Positions 7,109-16,765 of a stretch of DNA of 64,000 nt are shown here, piece by piece (position 1 is the first letter of the stretch; each line of letters opens with the position of its first letter). The notes under the pieces are model-generated. The model did no database searches and was not told the DNA's origin. It saw only the letters and a program-made list of their open reading frames with translations. Made by a program: the position numbers and the translations under genes. Source of the stretch: Photobacterium lipolyticum (GTDB lineage: Bacteria; Pseudomonadota; Gammaproteobacteria; Enterobacterales; Vibrionaceae); NCBI RefSeq assembly GCF_003026475.1, contig NZ_PYMC01000002.1, positions 372,001-436,000 of the forward strand, read 5' to 3'.

Positions 7109-9515
7109 ACCAAAAAAAACTGCACTAGAGCACGCTGACATTATCGCGGATGTTAACCAAGACTTAAGAACTGGCGTTGGTCACAGCGTACAGCACGACA
7201 GTGCTGGCAAACATGTCACGGGCGAAGCCGTATATGTCGATGACCGCCTTGAGTTTCCGAACCAGCTCCACCTGTATGCCCGGTTAAGCCCCCAGGCACA
7301 CGCCAACATTACCAGGTTAGATATCAGCCCTTGTTATGACTATGACGGGGTGGCGCTTGTTATCACCAGCAAGGACATTCCCGGCGAGATCGATATCGGA
7401 ACGATTTTCCCCGGCGATCCTCTGCTGGCAGATGGCAAGGTGGAATACGTCGGCCAGCCAATACTTGTCGTTGCCGCCAGTGATCCCGACACGGCCTATC
7501 AGGCGGCACAGGCGGCTATTATCGAATACGAACCGCTGCCTGCCATTCTTGATATGAAAGAGGCATTGACGAAAAAGCATTTTGTCAATGATCGCCACTG
7601 GCAAAAACGCGGGGATCCACACACCGCCCTCAGCACTGCCGCCCATGTCTTGAGCGGTGAGATCCATATCGGCGGGCAGGAGCACTTCTATCTGGAAACG
7701 CAGGCCAGCAGTGCCATACCTACCGAAGACGGCGGGATGGTCGTCTATGCCTCGACCCAGAACCCGACCGATGTCCAAAGGCTGGTCGCCAAGGTACTGG
7801 GAACACCAATGCGCAATGTGACTGTCGATACCCGCCGGATCGGCGGTGGATTCGGCGGCAAAGAAACACAAGCGGCTGGCCCGGCCTGCATGGCTGCGGT
7901 GGTCGCCAACCTGACCGGACGTCCGGCTAAGATCCGCCTGTACCGGGATGAAGATATGTTGATGACAGGCAAGCGGCATCCGTTCTATAACCGCTACCGT
8001 GTCGGCTTTGATGACAACGGCGCCATTCAGGGCATTGAAATCACGCTGGCCAGTAACTGCGGCTACTCGCCGGATCTGTCTGCCGCCATTATCGATCGCG
8101 CCATGTTCCACTGCGACAATGCGTATTATCTGAGCAATGTCAGCATTACCGCGTATTGCTGCAAAACCAATATCGCCTCCAATACCGCCTGCCGCGGCTT
8201 TGGCGGACCGCAAGCAATGGTGACCATCGAGCACATCATGGATGAGATCGCCTGCTACCTCAAAAAAGATCCGCTGGAGGTACGCAAGACCAATTACTAT
8301 GGCGGCGAAGGGCGCAATATCACCCACTACTACCAGACGGTAGAGCATAACCTGCTGCATAACATTACCGAGCAGCTTGAAACCAGCAGTGACTACCATG
8401 CCCGCCGTCTGGCTATCAATGCATTTAATCAACACAGCCCGATCCTCAAAAAAGGGCTGGCGCTCACCCCGGTGAAGTTCGGTATTTCATTTACCGCGTC
8501 GTTTCTTAACCAAGCGGGGGCCCTCATCCATATCTACACCGATGGCAGCATCCATCTCAACCACGGCGGTACAGAAATGGGGCAAGGCCTGAACACCAAA
8601 ATAGCCCAGATTGTGGCGGAGGAATTTCAGGTCGATATCAATCAGATCCAAATCACCGCTACCACCACTGATAAGGTGCCGAACACATCGGCCACCGCCG
8701 CCTCATCCGGAGCCGATCTGAACGGCAAGGCGGCACAAAATGCCGCTAAAACTATCAAACATAGGCTGATCACGTTTGCCAGCTCACACTTTAAGATCAG
8801 CGAAGATCAAGTGGTTTTCACCCAAGGTTTCGTTCACATCGGTAATAATAAATTGCCGTTTGCAAAGCTGGTTCAGCTGGCTTACTTCAATCAAGTATCG
8901 CTATCGAGTACCGGTTACTACCGCACACCAAAGGTTCACTATGACGAAAAGCAAGCACGTGGTCGCCCCTTCTATTACTACGTGTTCGGTGCCGCCTGTT
9001 CCGAAGTTATTGTCGATATCCTGACCGGTGAATACAAAATTCTCCGGACCGATATTTGTCATGATGTGGGGTCGTCATTAAACCCGGCGATAGACAAAGG
9101 TCAGATCGAAGGCGGCTTTATCCAGGGGGTGGGATGGCTGACCACAGAAGAGCTGGTCTGGGACAAGCATGGCCGCTTAGCCACCAGCAGTCCGACCAGC
9201 TATAAAATCCCGACCATTGCTGATGTTCCGATTGATTTCCGTACCCAGCTGCTAGAGCACAATGCAAACCCGGAACAGACTATTTTTCACTCGAAAGCCG
9301 TTGGCGAGCCTCCGTTCATGCTGGCAATCTCGGTACTGAGCGCGCTGAAAAATGCCATTACCTATACTTCGGAGAACGGCAGGATGCCATCACTTGATAC
9401 CCCTGCCACTCCGGAACGGGTACTGTGGGCAATTAAAAGCGTACAGCAACCGGATGATTCAACGACTAAACAAAGTGCCAGAATCAAAACTAAAATTAAG
9501 CGCACACCAAACTGA
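7101..9515 (+). CDS. xdhB: Xanthine dehydrogenase large subunit (molybdopterin-binding)
   Basis: Catalytic subunit carrying the molybdenum cofactor, 804 aa. The aldehyde oxidase/xanthine dehydrogenase a/b hammerhead domain occupies about residues 25-140. The molybdopterin domain follows, with GGGFGGKETQAAG, ACRGFGGPQAM and, near the C-terminus, KAVGEPPFMLAISVLSAL. The Glu of VGEPP is the active-site base of the family, and the Arg of ACRGFGG is the substrate-side Arg expected for xanthine rather than aldehyde oxidation. The start overlaps xdhA. The next gene, xdhC, follows after 17 bases. Needs XdhC to insert sulfurated cofactor. Confidence 0.94.
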   Translation: MSKPKKTALEHADIIADVNQDLRTGVGHSVQHDSAGKHVTGEAVYVDDRLEFPNQLHLYARLSPQAHANITRLDISPCYDYDGVALVITSKDIPGEIDIGTIFPGDPLLADGKVEYVGQPILVVAASDPDTAYQAAQAAIIEYEPLPAILDMKEALTKKHFVNDRHWQKRGDPHTALSTAAHVLSGEIHIGGQEHFYLETQASSAIPTEDGGMVVYASTQNPTDVQRLVAKVLGTPMRNVTVDTRRIGGGFGGKETQAAGPACMAAVVANLTGRPAKIRLYRDEDMLMTGKRHPFYNRYRVGFDDNGAIQGIEITLASNCGYSPDLSAAIIDRAMFHCDNAYYLSNVSITAYCCKTNIASNTACRGFGGPQAMVTIEHIMDEIACYLKKDPLEVRKTNYYGGEGRNITHYYQTVEHNLLHNITEQLETSSDYHARRLAINAFNQHSPILKKGLALTPVKFGISFTASFLNQAGALIHIYTDGSIHLNHGGTEMGQGLNTKIAQIVAEEFQVDINQIQITATTTDKVPNTSATAASSGADLNGKAAQNAAKTIKHRLITFASSHFKISEDQVVFTQGFVHIGNNKLPFAKLVQLAYFNQVSLSSTGYYRTPKVHYDEKQARGRPFYYYVFGAACSEVIVDILTGEYKILRTDICHDVGSSLNPAIDKGQIEGGFIQGVGWLTTEELVWDKHGRLATSSPTSYKIPTIADVPIDFRTQLLEHNANPEQTIFHSKAVGEPPFMLAISVLSALKNAITYTSENGRMPSLDTPATPERVLWAIKSVQQPDDSTTKQSARIKTKIKRTPN

Positions 9516-9532
9516 CCCGGAAGGATCTGCGT

Positions 9533-10342
9533 ATGTTCGGCGATGACTGGATCCACGAACTTGCCCGTCTGAAAGAGCAAGGCGAAGCCTGCGTGCTGGT
9601 TACCGTATTGGAAGAAAAGGGATCGGTGCCTCGTGACGCCGGTACCAAAATGGTGGTGACCCGTGACTCCGTGATTGCCACCATCGGAGGAGGCCACCTC
9701 GAATATCAGGCCACACAAATCTCGAGGGAGATGCTGCTGGCAGGAGAACACCAGTTGAAAATAGAACGCTTCAACCTGAGCGCCCGACTTGGCCAATGCT
9801 GCGGCGGTGTTGCCTCTCTCAGCTTCGAACCGCTCTGCCGGCAGGCAAACCACCTCGCGCTATTCGGTGCCGGACATGTTGCCAACGCTCTGATCCATAT
9901 TGTCTCGACCCTCCCGTTCAAGGTGACGTGGATCGACGAGCGCGGCAGCGCCTTCCCTGATCCGCTTCCGTCAGCCACAACAAAAGTCATCAGCGATAAC
10001 CCGGTTGCCGAGGTTAATCAGATACCGCCTCGCAGTTATTATCTGGTGATGACGCACAGCCACCAGCTTGATTTCGAGCTTGCCCGCGCCATCCTCAAAC
10101 GCAATGATATCGCCTATTTCGGCCTGATCGGTTCAACAACAAAATGTAAGCAGTTTAGCTACAGGCTACTCCAACGCGGTTACAGCCAGACGGACATCGA
10201 ACGAATGACCTGCCCTATCGGCATCCGGGCGGTGAAAGGAAAACATCCGGCAGAGATCGCCGTTTCTGTCGCCGCACAGCTGATTATTCATTATCAGGAG
10301 CAGGAGCATCAACAAACCAACAATCACCCGCAGTCAGTATGA
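9533..10342 (+). CDS. xdhC: Xanthine dehydrogenase accessory protein XdhC
   Basis: 269-aa maturation factor that binds molybdenum cofactor, protects it during sulfuration and delivers it to XdhB. The N-terminal XdhC/CoxI domain has VTVLEEKGSVPRDAGTKMVV and TIGGGHLE. The C-terminal Rossmann domain has LALFGAGHVANAL and FGLIGSTTK. The conserved Cys pair in GQCCGG is present. The ribosome site GGAAGGA precedes the ATG. The stop overlaps the start of the permease gene by four bases (ATGA), so the permease belongs to the same operon. Confidence 0.92.
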   Translation: MFGDDWIHELARLKEQGEACVLVTVLEEKGSVPRDAGTKMVVTRDSVIATIGGGHLEYQATQISREMLLAGEHQLKIERFNLSARLGQCCGGVASLSFEPLCRQANHLALFGAGHVANALIHIVSTLPFKVTWIDERGSAFPDPLPSATTKVISDNPVAEVNQIPPRSYYLVMTHSHQLDFELARAILKRNDIAYFGLIGSTTKCKQFSYRLLQRGYSQTDIERMTCPIGIRAVKGKHPAEIAVSVAAQLIIHYQEQEHQQTNNHPQSV

Positions 10343-11640
10343 AGCTGCTCTATCCCCTCAATACCCGTCCGCCACTTGGCTTAACCCTGTTGTTAGCCCT
10401 CCAGCACATGCTGGCTTCTATTGGAGGTATCGTTGCCATGCCGCTGATTGTCGGCACATCCATCGGCCTGCCAAACAGTGACGTTGTCACTCTGATCAAT
10501 GCCTCTCTGTTGGCCTCCGGTATCGCGACAATCATCCAGTGTCTTGGCCTCGGGCCGATCGGAATCCGCTTACCTGTGGTAATGGGATCCAGTTTCGCAT
10601 TTTTGGGCATTGCGATTGTTATCGGCAAAGAAGGGGGAGTCAGCAGCATAATGGGCGCGGCTTTAGTCGGCTCGCTGGTGGTCATCGCGGCAAGCTTTTA
10701 TATGCATAAGGTGCGCGCACTCTTCCCCACCGTTGTCAGCGGTGTGGCAGTCACTCTGATCGGCTTGACCATTTTACCGGTAGCCATGGATTGGATCGGC
10801 GATGCCCCAGTTGCCAGTCCAGAGTTTGCCTCCTTGCCAAAACTGTTTCTGGCTCTGATCTCGCTTGCGATCGTCGTTGCAGTTTCAGCTTATGGCCGAA
10901 ACACGCTGGCCGCGGCGGCGATTGTTATCGGCCTTGCCGGCGGCTATCTCATCGCGCTGGCTTTGGAGATGGTCGACTGGCAGCAAATCTCTGAAGCCCA
11001 TTGGTTTGCTCGCCCTGAACCTTTCAAATATGGTTTTAGCCTCTCCCTGGGAGCCATTGTCAGTATGAGTCTGGTGTATTTGGTGGTGATCGCCGAGGCC
11101 ACTGGGGATTTCATCGCTCTGGGCAATAATTGCCATATCAACGTCTCCGGTCATGATTTAAAGCGGGGGGTATTAGCTGACGGGTTGGGGAGTACCCTAG
11201 CCGCCATTCTGACAGCGATGCCACTGGCCTCTTTCAGCCAGAATGTCGGAATTGTCGGGCTTACGGGAGTCGCCAGCCGTTATGTTGTTGCTACCACCGG
11301 AGGCCTGCTGATCATGGCGAGTCTGCTGCCAAAATTTGCTGCCCTTACCGTCACGATCCCTAAACCTGTGATTGGCGGGGTAGGTCTGGTGATGTTCGGG
11401 ATGATTGCCTATACCGGGATCCGGATGCTGGTTAAAGCCAGTGACACCAAACGCAACGCGTTAGTGGTTTGTGTGGGGCTGGCAGCCGGTTTAGCCGTCA
11501 CATTCGAGCCTCGTTTAGTCCAGCACCTGCCGGATGAAATGGCGACCTTCTTTCATTCTGGTATCGCGACAGGCACGATCACGACAGTGCTTCTTAATCT
11601 GGTCTTACCAAAACCGCCTTCAGGTGAAGACGCAGACTAA
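10339..11640 (+). CDS. NCS2-family purine (xanthine/uracil-type) permease
   Basis: 433-aa inner-membrane transporter with about 12-14 hydrophobic segments. Family marks include LLALQHMLASIGGIVAMP at the N-terminus and the signature region SQNVGIVGLTGVASRYVV in the second half. Fused to the xdhABC operon by a four-base overlap, it most likely imports xanthine, hypoxanthine or urate by proton symport. The family also includes uracil carriers, so substrate is inferred from context only. No clear terminator follows the stop. Confidence 0.9.
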   Translation: MKLLYPLNTRPPLGLTLLLALQHMLASIGGIVAMPLIVGTSIGLPNSDVVTLINASLLASGIATIIQCLGLGPIGIRLPVVMGSSFAFLGIAIVIGKEGGVSSIMGAALVGSLVVIAASFYMHKVRALFPTVVSGVAVTLIGLTILPVAMDWIGDAPVASPEFASLPKLFLALISLAIVVAVSAYGRNTLAAAAIVIGLAGGYLIALALEMVDWQQISEAHWFARPEPFKYGFSLSLGAIVSMSLVYLVVIAEATGDFIALGNNCHINVSGHDLKRGVLADGLGSTLAAILTAMPLASFSQNVGIVGLTGVASRYVVATTGGLLIMASLLPKFAALTVTIPKPVIGGVGLVMFGMIAYTGIRMLVKASDTKRNALVVCVGLAAGLAVTFEPRLVQHLPDEMATFFHSGIATGTITTVLLNLVLPKPPSGEDAD

Positions 11641-11904
11641 CCTTATGCCTGAGTGACCGGTATTCACCGCGCAGTCCCATTGCATTACCAAAATTATGCA
11701 TGTTAGCAAAAATAGACGATTACAACATTTAGCAGCAGGTTTCAGAATATAATCAGCATGAAAAAACAAAAATAAACCAATTCGTTAATGGATAACGCCC
11801 TACTCGACAGTGTCAATATTTATGGGCAGTAGCCCATATAAGGCTCTCTCCTACAACAGTCAGGACGGCAAATTACCCGCACAAGCAGCTTGAACCCAGC
11901 TCGG

Positions 11905-13230
11905 ATGAGTGGAAAGATGACAACAAAACAACGGCAACCAATAGCGCTCAGAAGTACTGATAACATGAACCAGCCTCTCCCTGTATTAGACAAGCGATTC
12001 CAGATTGACTCCCACTACGGTGTGGTCGTCCACCGGAACTTCAAGCCCCTATATGCCGATGACAACTATGCCCGCACCTTCGGTTTCGACAGCGGTGCAG
12101 CAATACTTGCCGTTGACAGCCTACTGGAGCTGATCGCCCCACATGAGCACGAAACGGCGGTCCGGGACTACGAGGCCATCATGGCCGGCCGTGATAACCC
12201 GGGGATCCATACCTACCGCAATATCGGCAATGACGGCACTGAATTTATCGTCCTCACCGTCGACCATGTGATCGACTGGCAGGGTGAGCCGGCAATGCAG
12301 ATCACCGTCATGGATCTGAGTGCCCAGTTCGATACGCTCCAGCAGCTCCATGACAGCGAGCGGCGCTACCGCGAGCTGGTAGATGGTTCGATACAGGGAA
12401 TACTGGTCCATCGCGACTTCAGGCCGCTGTTCTGCAACCAGGCTTTCGCCGGCATGTTCGGCTTTGACAGCCCGCAGGCGCTGCTGGCGACCGAATCCAT
12501 TCTGCCATTATTTTCTGCCGACTTTCATCAGCAGGCTCGGAAAAACTACCACAGCCTAGTCAGCGGCCGTAAAAACAACCTCATCAGCGAGATTGAATGC
12601 CAGCGTATCGACGGTAAGACCGGCTGGCTGAATCTGCTGTCGCGCCCCATAACCTGGAACGGCGGGCAGGCTATCCAGGTTACCGCCATGGATATCTCCC
12701 GGCAGCACCAACTGCGCAAACAGCTGGAATACCGGGCCAACTATGACGGGCTGACCGAACTGCTCAACCGACGTGCCACGTCCGAAATCCTTGAGGCCCA
12801 GCTCGTCAGCCACAGGTTGCAAGCCCTCCCCCTGTGTTGCGTCCTTATCGACCTTGACGACTTCAAGGCCGTCAACGACCGCTTCGGCCACTGTGTCGGC
12901 GACGAAGTACTGAGGCAGTTTGCCGTCACCTGCCGCCACCACCTGAGACAAACGGATTTTGTTGGCCGCTGGGGCGGCGAAGAATTCATCCTGGTGCTAC
13001 CTAATACGATTGCCGAGCAGGCCAGAATTCTCACCGAGCGCCTGCGCCAAGAGATAGCCAGCATCGCGGTAGCCACCAGCAGCGGCGAGATCGGGATAAC
13101 AGTCTGTATGGGAATCGCGGATCTCCGGGACGGGGAAAAAAGCGCTGAGCCGCTGCTGTCAAGGGCCGACAGAGCCCTCTATGCAGCCAAGCACAATGGC
13201 AAGAATCGTGTCGAGCTGGCAGAGGGGTGA
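11905..13230 (+). CDS. Diguanylate cyclase with two PAS domains
   Basis: Makes cyclic di-GMP. There is no membrane segment, so it is a cytosolic sensor. PAS domain 1 covers about residues 30-140 and PAS domain 2 about 150-265. The two share repeated wording (VVHRNFKPLYADDNYARTFGF and LVHRDFRPLFCNQAFAGMFGF), a sign of internal duplication. The GGDEF domain occupies about 280-440, with LIDLDDFKAVND and an active GGEEF motif. An RQTD sequence five residues before GGEEF matches the inhibitory I-site RxxD, so product inhibition is expected. The start is unsure: the frame is open from TTG 11890, with ATGs at 11905, 11917 and 11965, none with a strong ribosome site. The gene looks G+C-rich. Confidence 0.9.
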   Translation: MSGKMTTKQRQPIALRSTDNMNQPLPVLDKRFQIDSHYGVVVHRNFKPLYADDNYARTFGFDSGAAILAVDSLLELIAPHEHETAVRDYEAIMAGRDNPGIHTYRNIGNDGTEFIVLTVDHVIDWQGEPAMQITVMDLSAQFDTLQQLHDSERRYRELVDGSIQGILVHRDFRPLFCNQAFAGMFGFDSPQALLATESILPLFSADFHQQARKNYHSLVSGRKNNLISEIECQRIDGKTGWLNLLSRPITWNGGQAIQVTAMDISRQHQLRKQLEYRANYDGLTELLNRRATSEILEAQLVSHRLQALPLCCVLIDLDDFKAVNDRFGHCVGDEVLRQFAVTCRHHLRQTDFVGRWGGEEFILVLPNTIAEQARILTERLRQEIASIAVATSSGEIGITVCMGIADLRDGEKSAEPLLSRADRALYAAKHNGKNRVELAEG

Positions 13231-13399
13231 AGTGATAGGACATGGCTTTAAGAATCCGTGAACATCATATCTATCCCCCCCGAGTGTAGCAACTATCCCG
13301 GCAGAGTTAGGATTGCGACCAATAACCCTTCTATTTCGCATTATGAAGTATCTCAAGACCAAACCTTGACGATACAAACACTTTGTATGTTCAAGTGGG

Positions 13400-13657
13400 T
13401 TAATTGCTTGCCTGCTCATGATGCTTGGTTAGTTGCTTAAATAACATGTCTTTTAACGCCACGCGCTGAAGCTTTAGATCATGCATATTGTCATCATCAA
13501 TCGGGCTACCCGATATCTCCAGCTGACGGATATTGTAATCCAGTTCATGATACTGCTGAAGATCGGCTTTGAATGTTGGATCATCGTGGTTGAGCTGAAC
13601 AATGTCTAATTTAAGATCAGGAAAATCTAAGATAAAGGCATGGTTTTCATTTAGCAT
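13400..13657 (-). CDS. DUF465/YdcH-family small protein
   Basis: 85-aa soluble, highly charged helical protein. The beginning MLNENHAFILDFPDLKLDI resembles the YdcH/DUF465 family, whose members start with a similar pattern and form a helical hairpin; function is unknown. The reading frame is open further upstream to 13765, but the family start and the ribosome site (AGAGGGA six bases ahead) point to the ATG at 13657. It is convergent with the diguanylate cyclase and stands alone. Confidence 0.72.
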   Translation of the reverse strand: MLNENHAFILDFPDLKLDIVQLNHDDPTFKADLQQYHELDYNIRQLEISGSPIDDDNMHDLKLQRVALKDMLFKQLTKHHEQASN

Positions 13658-13868
13658 CGGCATTCCCTCTTCAGTCGGATTACCCATTAGTATAGAAGTA
13701 ATTTGTTGAAAGAAATGTGGCTTAAAACGCAAAGCAACCAAGTGTGCAGTAAGCGAAGCTTTCAAACACTTTTGAGGGCATTATCAAATTATAGTTAATA
13801 GTCTAATGACGGTTTGAGTGTAAGCAATTCTGAAAAAGTAACAAATGATCAGTCAAAACCAGAAAAAA

Positions 13869-13900
13869 CGGGTCAATTACTAACTTAAGTAATTGACCCG
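13869..13900 (-). terminator. Bidirectional-looking intrinsic terminator after the envelope cassette
   Basis: CGGGTCAATTACT and AGTAATTGACCCG form a perfect 13-bp stem with a six-base loop. On the minus strand the stem is followed by TTTTTTCTGG, so it terminates the three-gene operon that ends at 13943. Confidence 0.8.
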
Positions 13901-13942
13901 GTTTGTTTTCACAACTATTTGTTTTTAAAAACCACGAGTGGC

Positions 13943-15055
13943 TTAATTACACTTCGTCACCTTTTGCGCTGTCACCCGCAACTCTTCGGCTTTACAACCC
14001 AAGTCAGAAGAGAGTTTATCGGTATCGCCAAAACAGCCCATATCAAAACTGGTGAAGTAATCTAGAACTCCAGTAGTAGAGCGCGCCGTTGTTGGACAAC
14101 TCACCCGATAATGCACATCAACACACTCAACCGCCTTTGGCTTAATTTTAGGTAGTTGACCGCCGACATGGATCTCACCATAACACTTCATGGCACCCAG
14201 ACGAGTCCCGGAAAGCAGCTTGCTAAGGTATGCACGCTCGGCCTGCTCTTTGGCCAGTTTTTCGGCTTGACGCTGACGATCCTTTTCTTGCTTCTGGCGC
14301 TCTTTTTCTCTCTGTCTGGCCAGCTTTTCAGCCTCACGCTGGCGTGCCAGTTCCAATTGACGCCTGCGATCCGCTTCGGCTCTTCTCTGCTGCTCGGCCT
14401 GATCCCGCTGCTGGGCGAGTTGCTGTTGCTGCTTTCTCTGCCACTCAGCCTCCTTCTCCTGGGCCTTACGCTGTGCCTCGATATAGTCTCGCTCTTGCTG
14501 TTCCCTTAACGTGTTGGCTTGGCGTATTGCTGTATTGATCTCAAGATTACGCTGCGCATTCCTTTCAGCCATATCAGCTAATCCTTGGTTTAAGCCCTGC
14601 ATGAAAGTACTCATGATAAGGGTATCATCGGCGGCATCCTCTTCTTCCCACGCCAGCCGTCTTAGCCGCTCTTCCTCACGTCGTCGTTCTCTTTCTCGCC
14701 GTTCGGCTTCACGCTTACGCTGTTTAGCCATGGCGATTTCTTTAGCCTCAAGATCTCTTTCATTGCCAAGATCCCGCTTGGCGATCAATATCTCCGCTTT
14801 GTCGGTCTTACCGTTGGCATACTTGGCTGCCTCGGCAAGGTGCCTTTCAGCACAACGGTAATTTCGGGATGATATACAATCATTGGCTCGATCCAGGGCA
14901 TCGAGAAAGTCCATGCGATCCAGTTGATCGAGCTGATCAAGCATATCCAGCATTTCTTGTTGGCTAAGCTGTTCATTGCCTAATGATGGCGCCGCAAAGG
15001 CTATTATCGATAAGATGCTTATTAATAAAGTACGTAATGTTCGTTTTAGTTTCAT
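13943..15055 (-). CDS. Secreted coiled-coil protein of unknown function, third gene of an envelope cassette
   Basis: 370 aa. A Sec signal peptide (MKLKRTLRTLLISILSIIAF..APSLG) is followed by a short domain with two Cys (NDCISSRNYRCAERHL). A long charged coiled coil very rich in Arg, Glu, Gln and Ala runs from about residues 100 to 285. The C-terminal domain of about 80 residues has seven cysteines (starting KCYGEIHVGGQLP, ending KVTKCN), suggesting disulfides in the periplasm. I do not recognise the family. It is 15 bases after the DUF4105 lipoprotein gene. The repeated charged segment also creates long mirror open frames on the other strand, which I treat as spurious. Role inferred only from context: part of an envelope-associated assembly. 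Confidence 0.8.
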   Translation of the reverse strand: MKLKRTLRTLLISILSIIAFAAPSLGNEQLSQQEMLDMLDQLDQLDRMDFLDALDRANDCISSRNYRCAERHLAEAAKYANGKTDKAEILIAKRDLGNERDLEAKEIAMAKQRKREAERRERERRREEERLRRLAWEEEDAADDTLIMSTFMQGLNQGLADMAERNAQRNLEINTAIRQANTLREQQERDYIEAQRKAQEKEAEWQRKQQQQLAQQRDQAEQQRRAEADRRRQLELARQREAEKLARQREKERQKQEKDRQRQAEKLAKEQAERAYLSKLLSGTRLGAMKCYGEIHVGGQLPKIKPKAVECVDVHYRVSCPTTARSTTGVLDYFTSFDMGCFGDTDKLSSDLGCKAEELRVTAQKVTKCN

Positions 15056-15070
15056 TTTAATATTATTAAT

Positions 15071-16765
15071 TTATTCATGATGGGACTGATTAAGTGCGGC
15101 AATATTATCTATATTGAGCTTCATTAAGTGTGATGCACTGATGACTCGCTTCCATTGCGCTTTATCTTGGTCATCCATATTCACAATCGATAATATGTGC
15201 GCCAGCTCTTCCCGTGCCTGCTGGCTTTCACATGTCGGAGCCGATTGCAGCGCAGGTATTTCAGCCTGGCTGGGAATGCCCGACATACGCATGACCGGTT
15301 CGGTAATTTGCTTTACAGGTCTTAACAAACATGCGTCAAATAGCCGAGATTGCTCAGAGCTCAACTGGGCATGGATATTTTCCACCTTGGCCTGATCGTC
15401 GAGATGTTGAAAATATCGGGTACCTTCTGCCATCATCCTGCGCTCACTGCGGACATAAGCCAGTTCTTCAAGCAGCAACTGAGCGTTAAACAGATGCTGT
15501 TCGGCTTTCAGTCGCTCGAGATAACGGGCATCCTGATAAATATTATCCAGGCGTTTGATGGGGCTAAGCTGAAGATAGCTGGTTAAGTCCGTAAACTCCG
15601 GGTGACTCATTGATGCGTGGATAAGCGAGACAGCTTGACTGTAAAAAGGCATAGTGCTCGAAAAATAGTAGCCTTGCTGCTCAGCCGTCTCCAACACGCT
15701 TAGCTTGTCACCTTCTGCATGTCGGGATTGTCTGGCTGCGGAGAACAAATGGTCCGGGCGGACAAAGTCTTCAGCCAATTGCTCATCATCAGCCATCTCA
15801 GGGAGTAGCGTGTGCAATGTCTGCTGTAGAAAGGATGCACAGTTTTGACTAAAGAAACGATAGTCCCCGGAAAAGCGCCAGTGGATCTCAGCCAGCTCTT
15901 TGACCATTTGCTCTCTTTGCTGTTGGTTGAGCACTAATGGCAAGGAGTAGACTTCACGAAATTCGCTTATCGCATAGTCCCGATATATATCGATAAAGGG
16001 AAAAGCAAACAGGTAGGCGTTATAGCGCCCGCTCAGCGCCTTGAAGGTATTGAGCTCGAACTCATCGATATGGGCCATATAGCCAAGCACAAGGTGTTCG
16101 AACAGGTTGCTGTCGCAACTCTCCTGATCAGACTGTCCTTCGGGGCAAACCACCAGGCGCAGCGCAATATGGCCAAAACGAGAGCTCATGCTGTGCCCCT
16201 CGCCAGCAAAGAGCAAGTGAATCGCACTGACTCGCTTAGGCGACAGCCAAAGCGTTTCTCCCCCTTTATAGCGGTCGATGACAACAAAAGGGACCTTATC
16301 ATTACACTGTGAGCCAGATGGCCTGCCGTGGTAACGCTCCTGAAAATACCGGGCATAGATAGGCTGTTCGCAGGCAAAATCCGGTGCCATCAAATAGTCC
16401 GATAGTATTCGGGCATAAGAAGGGGCGGATGACACTTGATTGCCACTAACGGTGATCCGTGCCTGATAAAACGCCTGATCCGTTAATAACAGAGGGTTCT
16501 CAGTCGATTTGAGCAACTCATGCAGTAACGCCCCGCTTGACATAGGCTGGTCGCCCTGAGGAGTTAGATCGGTTAGATTGCCGGGGAGAACCAAGCGATC
16601 TTTCGCCTCCCGCTCAATAGCCTTGCGCAGCTCTGGAGGCGCTGGCTGTAGCCGCGCCTCCAGTTGTTGCCAATCTTGAATCGAGATCGGTTTTGTTACT
16701 TCCTGAGTCGGTTGCTGGGCACACCCTGCCAGCAGCAGCGAAATGAGGAGCAGATACCTTATCAT
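15071..16765 (-). CDS. DUF4105 (Lnb N-terminal-like) lipoprotein
   Basis: 564-aa predicted lipoprotein. The signal MIRYLLLISLLLAGC ends in a lipobox (LLAGC) and the mature N-terminal Cys16 is followed by AQQP, so outer-membrane sorting is expected. The central part has the DUF4105 pattern: a GEGHSMSSRFGHIALRL segment, then HLVLGYMAHIDEF, and RFFSQNCASFLQQTL with a conserved Asn-Cys. In other proteins this domain has a papain-like Cys/His arrangement (His in SRFGHI, Cys in QNCAS), so a thiol hydrolase or acyltransferase activity in the periplasm is possible but not shown. Its start overlaps the stop of the PEGA/Sel1 gene by four bases, so these two are translationally coupled. Confidence 0.82.
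   Translation of the reverse strand: MIRYLLLISLLLAGCAQQPTQEVTKPISIQDWQQLEARLQPAPPELRKAIEREAKDRLVLPGNLTDLTPQGDQPMSSGALLHELLKSTENPLLLTDQAFYQARITVSGNQVSSAPSYARILSDYLMAPDFACEQPIYARYFQERYHGRPSGSQCNDKVPFVVIDRYKGGETLWLSPKRVSAIHLLFAGEGHSMSSRFGHIALRLVVCPEGQSDQESCDSNLFEHLVLGYMAHIDEFELNTFKALSGRYNAYLFAFPFIDIYRDYAISEFREVYSLPLVLNQQQREQMVKELAEIHWRFSGDYRFFSQNCASFLQQTLHTLLPEMADDEQLAEDFVRPDHLFSAARQSRHAEGDKLSVLETAEQQGYYFSSTMPFYSQAVSLIHASMSHPEFTDLTSYLQLSPIKRLDNIYQDARYLERLKAEQHLFNAQLLLEELAYVRSERRMMAEGTRYFQHLDDQAKVENIHAQLSSEQSRLFDACLLRPVKQITEPVMRMSGIPSQAEIPALQSAPTCESQQAREELAHILSIVNMDDQDKAQWKRVISASHLMKLNIDNIAALNQSHHE

Noticed and set aside
7317..8435. 372-codon minus-strand open frame inside xdhB
   Set aside because: The plus strand encodes a complete molybdopterin subunit with all motifs; the antisense frame is a by-product of G+C-rich codons.
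14156..14861. Long plus-strand open frames opposite the coiled-coil gene
   Set aside because: They are mirror frames caused by the repetitive Arg/Glu/Gln codons of the real minus-strand gene; the translations are low-complexity Leu/Ser runs.
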